The notes under the pieces: generated by a model | The model's database searches: none | What the model saw: the letters and a program-made list of their open reading frames with translations, nothing else | Told to the model about the DNA's origin: nothing | Translations under genes and position numbers: made by a program | Shown here: one piece after another, positions 8,432 through 13,376 of the stretch | How positions within the stretch are numbered: position 1 is the stretch's first letter | How the letters are laid out: each line of letters begins with the position of its first letter | NCBI GenBank assembly: GCA_003565815.1 | Contig: PXAS01000286.1 | Location: 1 to 13,376 of the forward strand | Direction of reading: 5' to 3' | Length of the DNA: 13,376 nt | From: PVC group bacterium | Lineage (GTDB): Bacteria > Verrucomicrobiota > Kiritimatiellia > SS1-B-03-39 > UBA6053

Positions 8432-11400
8432 CTACACGCCGACCAATTGCTTGGAGCGGGCCACGTCTTCGGGGTCTTTGTCGTGGTCGGTGAGTTTCAC
8501 GGAAACCACTTTGGAGATGCCCTTGCGCTGTTGGGTTACGCCATACAACACGTCCGCCGCGGCAATGGTTTTTTGATTGTGGGTGATAACGATGAACTGT
8601 GATTTTTTCAGGAAGGCCTGCACGACGCCGACAAAGCGTCCGATGTTGGCATCGTCCAGGGCCGCGTCCAATTCGTCCAGCACGCAGAAGGGACTGGGTT
8701 TGACCATGTACAGGGCAAACAGCAGGGCCACGGCGGTCATGGTGCGCTCTCCGCCGGACAGCAAACTGATGACTTGGGGCTTTTTCCCGGGGGGCTTGGC
8801 GACGATGTCGATGCCGGACTCCAACACGTCCCCGTTGTCCACCAACTCCAAATAGGCTTCGCCGCCACCGAAAAGCTGCCGGAACATGCCTTTGAAGTTT
8901 TCGTTGACCTGTCGGAAGGTTTCGTTGAACATTTCCGTGGAAGTTTGGTTGAGCTTCTGGATGGTGTCGAGCAACTGCTGTTTGGACTGTTCGAGATCTT
9001 CCTGCTGGGCCATCAGAAATTGATACCGGTCTTCCTGTTCCTGGAATTCTTCGATGGCCACCATGTTGACGGGCCCCATTTGTTCCAGTTTTTGCTTCAT
9101 TTCCTCGACGTGGACTTCCAGAACGTCCCAAGGAGGCGCTTCCCCATCCGGCCATTCCGGCTCTTCCGCTTTTTGCACCTCGGCGAGGCCGATGTGATAG
9201 CTTTCGGTCACCCGCTGCACCAAATTTTCCATGCGCACCCGACGCTCGGCCAAATCGACGTCCATTTTGCCGTGCGTGGCCTGTAGCCCTTCGATTTTCC
9301 GCCGTTGCTCCCGGAGCCCCTGCTCCAGGGTTTGCACGCGCTCCTGACGCTCCTGACGGTCGGCGCGCGACCGTTCCAGGATTTCGGTTTTTTCCGCCAA
9401 CGTCGCTTCCAATGGGCCGATTTTCGCCTGGGCGGCGCGAATGGTTTCGTCGAGTTTCAACACACGTTGCTCATAGGTGTTCACGCCTTCGCTGCGCTCT
9501 TTGATGGTCAGCTCGAACTCGCGAATACGCTCGCCGAGGTTGTGGCGTTGGCGCTCCAACAATTCCACCTTTTGCTTGTGTTCGGCAAAGCGGATCCGAT
9601 GATCGGTGGCCACCCGCTGGGATTCGTTGCGCCGCGCCTCCGCCTCGTCAAAGGCCTTGGCCGCCCCTTCAATCTCTTCCCGCAGGGCTTCATGCTCCAC
9701 GCGCGCGGATTCGAGGGATTCCACGAGCTTGGCGCGTTCGGCGTCAGAGGCTCCGTGGGTTTCGTCGAGCACCTTCAACTGATTTTGCACCTTCTGCAAT
9801 CGATCCCTGGCCTGGGTCCATTCGCGGGTCACGTTTTTGAGTTCGGCTTCCCGTCCGGCCATGTCCCGGCTGAGCCCCTGCACGGCTTCCCGCGCGGCCC
9901 GGATGGCTTCCTGCAATTTGGATTCCTCGCCCTGGGCGGCTTCAATGACCTCCCGCAACGCCAGGGCCTCGGTGGTTTTGGCCTCCAAAGCGGTTTCGGT
10001 CTCGGAGATCCGTGCCTGCAAGGCCAGGGGATTGCCCAAATCCTGATCGGCGGCGTAACATTCCATCAAGCCGTCACCGCGCAACAAATGACCGGCGGAA
10101 CTCACGAAAGTTTGCCCCGGCCCGGGCAATCCCGCCGCCCGCAGGTCCTCCACCAGAAAGACCCCCGAAAGCAAGCGGTCCACCAGCGGATTCAAGGCCG
10201 CCTTGCATTTCACCTTGTCGCGCAAACGAATCCCGGGGCCGTCCACCGGGGCCGGCGCCTCCGCTCCGTTCACGGCGAGAATGCGGGCGGCGCCGGCTTT
10301 GGCATTCACCAACGCCTCGAGTATTTCCGGCAAGGCGGAGGTGTCCCGCACCACCACCGCATCCATCCAACAACGCAGAATCGATTCCAAAGCCGTTTGC
10401 GCCTCTTTGTCGGCCCGCACATGCTTGGCCAGTGCCCCCACCACCGCGGATCGATCCAGTCCGGCAATGGTTTCCTTGCCCAACAGCGTGCGGGCGCCGG
10501 AGGGAAAATCCTCCTTTTCCGCCTCCTGGGCCTGCAAAACGTCCAGCTTGGCCTTCAAGCCGGCCACGGCCTGATCGAGTTCGTTCAGTTCCCGGCGGCG
10601 GACGCGGATGGATTCCCCCTGATCCTGCTGCTGTTCGGTCAGTTGCGAGAGCTTGGTTTTGGCGGCCACCTCTTTTTCGGACAGGGTTTTCAAGGTCGTT
10701 TCCAAATCCCGCACCCGTGTTTCCCGCTCCCCGGAGCCGTTTTCAAGCTCTTTGGCCTCTTCCCGCAGTCGTTCCTGCTGGACCAAGCGTCCCCGCTCCC
10801 GTTGATCAAAATCACGGATCTGGCCCTGCAGTTTGTTTTGCGTCTGTTCCAACGCCAAAGCCCCGCCGCGGCGTTCCTGCACTACCCGCCGCAACTCCCG
10901 GGCTTCGCGCTCCAGGGTCTGGACCTCTTCCTGCCGGGCGTTCAACCCGGTTTCGGCCTCTTCGCGAAGCGCCATGGCCTCTTTCAGTTGCTCCGCGATT
11001 TCCTCCAAACCGGCGCGGTGTTGATCGATCCGCGCCCTCGCCTCTTCCGCGTCCCGGCTGTCCCGGGACGCATAGGCTTTCATTTCCTCGATGCGCTCGC
11101 GGTTCACTTTCACCGATTGTTTGGCCTGGTTCAATTCATTGCGCAAGGCGACCACCGATTCCATCACATCCGCGATTTCCTTGTCCGCCCGCTCCAACTC
11201 CGCGCGGGCGGCGGTGACTTCCTCCTCGCCACTTTCCACGGACCGCCGGGCTGCGCTCATTTCTTTTTCCATGTTGTAGGCTTTCACCTCCAACTCGCCG
11301 ATGGTTTCCCGCATGTTTCCCAGCTTGTGGCGGGCCAGCCACAAATCGCGTCCCCGGAGACTGTCCTGAATTTCCTTGTACCGCTTCGCCTTCCCGGCCT

Positions 11401-12022
11401 GACGCTGCAACGAAATCATCCGCCGCTTCACTTCCCGGATCACGTCGTCCAAACGCTGCAAATTCTGTTGGGTGTGATCCAGCTTTCGCAGGGCGTCATT
11501 GCGGTCGTTTTTGTATTTGGTGATGCCGCTGGCCTCCTCGAACACCACCCGCCGGTCTTCGGGACGAGAACTCAAAATCTGGTCGATCTTTCCCTGCTCC
11601 AAGATCGAATAGCTGTTGCGCCCGACCCCGGTGTCCATGAACATGCGCTGAATATCCTTCAAACGGCAATTTTGCTTGTTCAACAGATACTGGCTTTCGC
11701 CGCTGCGGAACAGTCTGCGGGTCAGGGTGACCTCGTGGTACTCCATTTTCAAAGCCTCTTCGCAATCCGCCAAGGTCAGAGTGACCTCCGCGAAATTGGT
11801 GGGCTTCACCCCGTCGGCGCCATTGAAAATCACGTCCAGCATCTTCCCGCCCCGCAGCGCCTTGGCGCTTTGCTCGCCCAATACCCAACGGATGGCATCG
11901 GCAATGTTGCTTTTGCCACAACCATTCGGGCCCACCACGGCGGTCATCCCCGGCTCGAAACTCATCACCGTACGATCCGCGAAACTTTTAAAACCTAGAA
12001 ATTCAACTTTTTTCAAGTACAT
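8432..12022 (-). CDS. smc: Chromosome segregation/condensation ATPase SMC
   Basis: Core subunit of the bacterial condensin (SMC-ScpAB) that extrudes DNA loops and helps organise and separate chromosomes. The 1196-residue product is full length. The N-terminal ATPase half starts YLKKVEFLGFKSF and has Walker A GPNGCGKSN (residues 31-39). A first coiled coil covers roughly 165-500, a hinge about 505-660 and a second coiled coil about 665-1040. The C-terminal half has the ABC signature LSGGER (from 1088) and Walker B FCVLDELDAALDD (from 1112, Asp1116-Glu1117), then the VITHNQKT switch. The start at 12022 is chosen because a GAGGCGG ribosome site (complement of 12029-12035) lies 6 bases upstream and because MYLKK matches the family. 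A GTG start at 12055 is less likely. scpA and scpB are not in the window. It is convergent with the Smr gene, 52 bases away. The long open frame on the opposite strand is a shadow. Confidence 0.97.
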   Translation of the reverse strand: MYLKKVEFLGFKSFADRTVMSFEPGMTAVVGPNGCGKSNIADAIRWVLGEQSAKALRGGKMLDVIFNGADGVKPTNFAEVTLTLADCEEALKMEYHEVTLTRRLFRSGESQYLLNKQNCRLKDIQRMFMDTGVGRNSYSILEQGKIDQILSSRPEDRRVVFEEASGITKYKNDRNDALRKLDHTQQNLQRLDDVIREVKRRMISLQRQAGKAKRYKEIQDSLRGRDLWLARHKLGNMRETIGELEVKAYNMEKEMSAARRSVESGEEEVTAARAELERADKEIADVMESVVALRNELNQAKQSVKVNRERIEEMKAYASRDSRDAEEARARIDQHRAGLEEIAEQLKEAMALREEAETGLNARQEEVQTLEREARELRRVVQERRGGALALEQTQNKLQGQIRDFDQRERGRLVQQERLREEAKELENGSGERETRVRDLETTLKTLSEKEVAAKTKLSQLTEQQQDQGESIRVRRRELNELDQAVAGLKAKLDVLQAQEAEKEDFPSGARTLLGKETIAGLDRSAVVGALAKHVRADKEAQTALESILRCWMDAVVVRDTSALPEILEALVNAKAGAARILAVNGAEAPAPVDGPGIRLRDKVKCKAALNPLVDRLLSGVFLVEDLRAAGLPGPGQTFVSSAGHLLRGDGLMECYAADQDLGNPLALQARISETETALEAKTTEALALREVIEAAQGEESKLQEAIRAAREAVQGLSRDMAGREAELKNVTREWTQARDRLQKVQNQLKVLDETHGASDAERAKLVESLESARVEHEALREEIEGAAKAFDEAEARRNESQRVATDHRIRFAEHKQKVELLERQRHNLGERIREFELTIKERSEGVNTYEQRVLKLDETIRAAQAKIGPLEATLAEKTEILERSRADRQERQERVQTLEQGLREQRRKIEGLQATHGKMDVDLAERRVRMENLVQRVTESYHIGLAEVQKAEEPEWPDGEAPPWDVLEVHVEEMKQKLEQMGPVNMVAIEEFQEQEDRYQFLMAQQEDLEQSKQQLLDTIQKLNQTSTEMFNETFRQVNENFKGMFRQLFGGGEAYLELVDNGDVLESGIDIVAKPPGKKPQVISLLSGGERTMTAVALLFALYMVKPSPFCVLDELDAALDDANIGRFVGVVQAFLKKSQFIVITHNQKTIAAADVLYGVTQQRKGISKVVSVKLTDHDKDPEDVARSKQLVGV

Positions 12023-12028
12023 GCTTTT

Positions 12029-12035
12029 CCGCCTC
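12029..12035 (-). promoter_or_regulatory. Ribosome binding site of smc
   Basis: On the minus strand GAGGCGG stands 6 bases before the ATG whose first base is 12022. This decides the smc start in favour of the MYLKK form over an upstream in-frame GTG at 12055. Confidence 0.6.
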
Positions 12036-12088
12036 GATTCTTGTGGTCCCTGCACTATGCTTGCAGACTATGGAAGATCAAAAAACAC

Positions 12089-12116
12089 ATTATCATGGGG
12101 AGCCCCCATTAGACAA
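12089..12116 (-). promoter_or_regulatory. Candidate sigma-70-type promoter of smc
   Basis: Read on the minus strand, TTGTCT (complement of 12111-12116, 4 of 6 to the -35 consensus) is followed after 16 bases by GATAAT (complement of 12089-12094, 5 of 6 to the -10 consensus). Transcription would start near 12082, giving a leader of about 60 bases before smc. It lies in the only clearly AT-rich intergenic spacer of the window. The spacer between the two boxes is a short dyad (see the separate entry). No experimental support; promoter consensus in this lineage may differ. Confidence 0.4.
12095..12109. repeat. Perfect 6-bp inverted repeat in the smc promoter spacer
   Basis: ATGGGG (12095-12100) and CCCCAT (12104-12109) form a perfect dyad around AGC. 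It fills almost the whole gap between the proposed -35 and -10 boxes of smc. It could be an operator half-site pair or a small hairpin; there is no T-run to make it a terminator. A second, weaker dyad, CACAA/TTGTG (12117-12121 and 12126-12130), lies next to it towards the peptidase gene. Confidence 0.5.
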
Positions 12117-12161
12117 CACAATATCTTGTGGTTTGCCAATTTTTTTCATCCGGGATAACTT

Positions 12162-13328
12162 ATGAACACCCAAAGGCTTACGGACTTATTAACAGACTTG
12201 ATCCGGGTTCCCTCCGTCAATCCCGCCCACAATCCCCTGCCCGAGCACGCCTGCGAAAGGCGCATGGCGGATGCCCTGACCCCGTTGCTGGAGGCCCGCG
12301 GGTTCTCGGTGGAACGCCTGGAACTCTACGGTCCCGATCGTCCGGCCATCCTCGCCACCGCCGGGGATGCGGAGGCCCCCCGCAGCTTCATGTTCGAAGT
12401 GCATTTGGACACCGTGGGCGTGGGACACATGACCATCCCCCCCTTTGAAGGCAACCTTTCCGGCGGACGCCTTTACGGACGCGGGGCCTGCGACATGAAA
12501 GGCAGCACCGCCGCCCTCCTGCACGTTCTCACCCCGGAACGGGTGCGCGCCATCACCCAAAAAGGCATCAAACTCCTCTTCGTCGGCGCCCCGGACGAAG
12601 AATGCGGCACCAAAGGCGCGACCGCCTTGGCCCGGCGCGGCCTGCGCGCCGATCAGGCCATGATCCTGGAGCCCACCCGCTGTGTGCCCGTAGTGGCCCA
12701 CAAAGGCGCCAACTGGTACGATGTCGTCCTCAAAGGACGCTCCGGTCACGGCAGCCAACCCGAATCCGGGGTCAGCACCAACGAGGCCCTGGCCCGGCTT
12801 CTGCCGGAAATCCTCCGGGCCCACAAATCCCTGCAAAAAATGCACGCGCACCCGCTCTTGGGGCAATCCACCCTCAACATCGGGCAGGTGCGCGGCGGGG
12901 TCACATACAATATCATTCCCGACCACACCCTGTTGCAACTCGACCGGCGGGTCATCCCCACCGAAAAACCGGAACTCTTCGAGCAGGCGCTCCGCCATAT
13001 TCTCGACGAAATGGTGCGCGAAAAACGCATCGTCTCCGGGGAGTGCATTCGCAACCAGACCAACCCCGCCTTTTTCACGCCTCCCGAATCGGAGCTGCCC
13101 CAACGGCTGCTGGACGCCATTGAATCGGTGACCGGTGTCCGCCCGACTTGCGAGGGCACCTCGTGGATGAGCGACGCCGCCCCCCTCAGCCAGGTTTGCG
13201 ATCAAACCGTCGTTTTCGGACCCGGGGACATCGCCCAGGCCCACACCGCCGACGAGTATATCGAGGTCGAGGACCTCATCCGGGGCGCGGAAATCCTGGC
13301 AAAATTTTTGGACGAACTCGCCGCCTGA
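12162..13328 (+). CDS. M20-family amidohydrolase, ArgE/DapE-like deacylase
   Basis: Cytosolic di-zinc hydrolase that removes acyl groups from amino-acid derivatives; 388 residues, close to E. coli ArgE (about 383). The zinc and catalytic residues are all visible: His81 and Asp83 in VHLDTV, Asp111 in GACDMKG, the Glu146-Glu147 pair in DEECG, Glu170 in LEPT and His361 in AQAHTADEY. His196 in SGHGSQPE marks the dimerisation (lid) domain. The C-terminal segment VVFGPGDIAQAHTADEY resembles acetylornithine deacetylase more than DapE. Acetylornithine or acetylcitrulline deacetylation is therefore the best guess, but M20 substrates are hard to assign and I give no symbol. The start is preceded by a modest GGGA 6 bases upstream. 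The gene is divergent from smc across a 139-base spacer. No arginine or lysine synthesis genes flank it within the window. Confidence 0.9.
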   Translation: MNTQRLTDLLTDLIRVPSVNPAHNPLPEHACERRMADALTPLLEARGFSVERLELYGPDRPAILATAGDAEAPRSFMFEVHLDTVGVGHMTIPPFEGNLSGGRLYGRGACDMKGSTAALLHVLTPERVRAITQKGIKLLFVGAPDEECGTKGATALARRGLRADQAMILEPTRCVPVVAHKGANWYDVVLKGRSGHGSQPESGVSTNEALARLLPEILRAHKSLQKMHAHPLLGQSTLNIGQVRGGVTYNIIPDHTLLQLDRRVIPTEKPELFEQALRHILDEMVREKRIVSGECIRNQTNPAFFTPPESELPQRLLDAIESVTGVRPTCEGTSWMSDAAPLSQVCDQTVVFGPGDIAQAHTADEYIEVEDLIRGAEILAKFLDELAA

Positions 13329-13337
13329 AGCAGGGAC

Positions 13338-13365
13338 AAGCCCCCGTCTCCCCCGAAGGCTTTTT
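13338..13365 (+). terminator. Possible terminator after the M20 hydrolase gene
   Basis: AAGCC (13338-13342) can pair with GGCTT (13358-13362) around a 15-base C-rich loop, with five T from 13361. It lies 10 bases after the stop codon. The stem is only 5 pairs, so this is tentative. The remaining bases to the window edge show no gene I can support. Confidence 0.3.
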
Positions 13366-13376
13366 CCCATGTTCAG

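Noticed and set aside
11917..11940. Cys in the SMC Walker A (GPNGCGKS) as a defect
   Set aside because: Ser-to-Cys at this non-catalytic position occurs in other bacterial SMC proteins; the Lys and following Ser are intact.
9305..11998. 897-codon open frame on the + strand opposite smc
   Set aside because: It is the antisense of a clearly recognised SMC protein. The translation is Phe/Leu/Gly/His-rich without domains, the usual by-product of GC-rich codon bias.
12023..12055. GTG start at 12055 adding 11 residues to SMC
   Set aside because: The added residues are not part of the SMC family, and the ribosome binding site at 12029-12035 points to the ATG at 12022.
12095..12109. ATGGGG/CCCCAT hairpin as a terminator
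   Set aside because: It has no adjoining T-run on either strand and sits between divergent genes, where a terminator would serve neither.
12189..13370. 393-codon open frame on the - strand opposite the M20 hydrolase
   Set aside because: It is antisense to a gene with a complete set of zinc ligands, and its own product shows no family features.

Overview
The window is a stretch of ordinary housekeeping chromosome from a GC-rich bacterium. It holds nine complete or near-complete protein genes plus the 3' part of ftsH. I see no tRNA, rRNA, CRISPR array, transposase or phage gene. The gene content (ftsH-folP joined directly to cdaA-cdaR, a K+-dependent membrane pyrophosphatase with a Na+-type glutamate, a full-length SMC) and the style of the proteins suggest a member of the PVC group, such as Verrucomicrobiota, Kiritimatiellota or Lentisphaerota. 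That placement is an inference from family resemblance, not a search result.

Region 1 (1-5224, + strand) looks like one tightly coupled transcription unit: ftsH (5' end outside the window), folP, cdaA, a cdaR/YbbR-like gene and a secreted TPR protein. ftsH and folP are 7 bases apart, and the next three junctions are 4-base ATGA overlaps. It joins a protein-quality-control/folate block (ftsH-folP) to a c-di-AMP synthesis block (cdaA-cdaR). The usual third member of the latter, glmM, is not present here; a TPR protein takes its place.

Region 2 (5251-8379, + strand) starts with a good ribosome binding site and encodes hppA, a PhnP-like metallo-beta-lactamase-fold hydrolase and a small stand-alone Smr-domain protein. 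These are again overlapping or nearly abutting. It may be a continuation of the first operon, since only 40 bases separate hppA from the TPR gene. A weak hairpin plus T-run follows the Smr gene.

Region 3 (8432-12022, - strand) is a full-length chromosomal condensin subunit gene, smc, convergent with the Smr gene. Region 4 (12023-12161) is an AT-richer divergent intergenic spacer. It holds a plausible smc promoter whose -35/-10 spacer contains a perfect 6-bp dyad. Region 5 (12162-13328, + strand) is an M20-family amidohydrolase of the ArgE/DapE type, followed by a possible terminator.

The functional theme that might repay attention is the physical linkage of c-di-AMP synthesis, whose main known role is K+ and osmotic homeostasis, with a predicted K+-dependent, Na+-type ion-pumping pyrophosphatase. 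I found no convincing undescribed multi-gene system. The findings are modest anomalies in known families and candidate regulatory sites.
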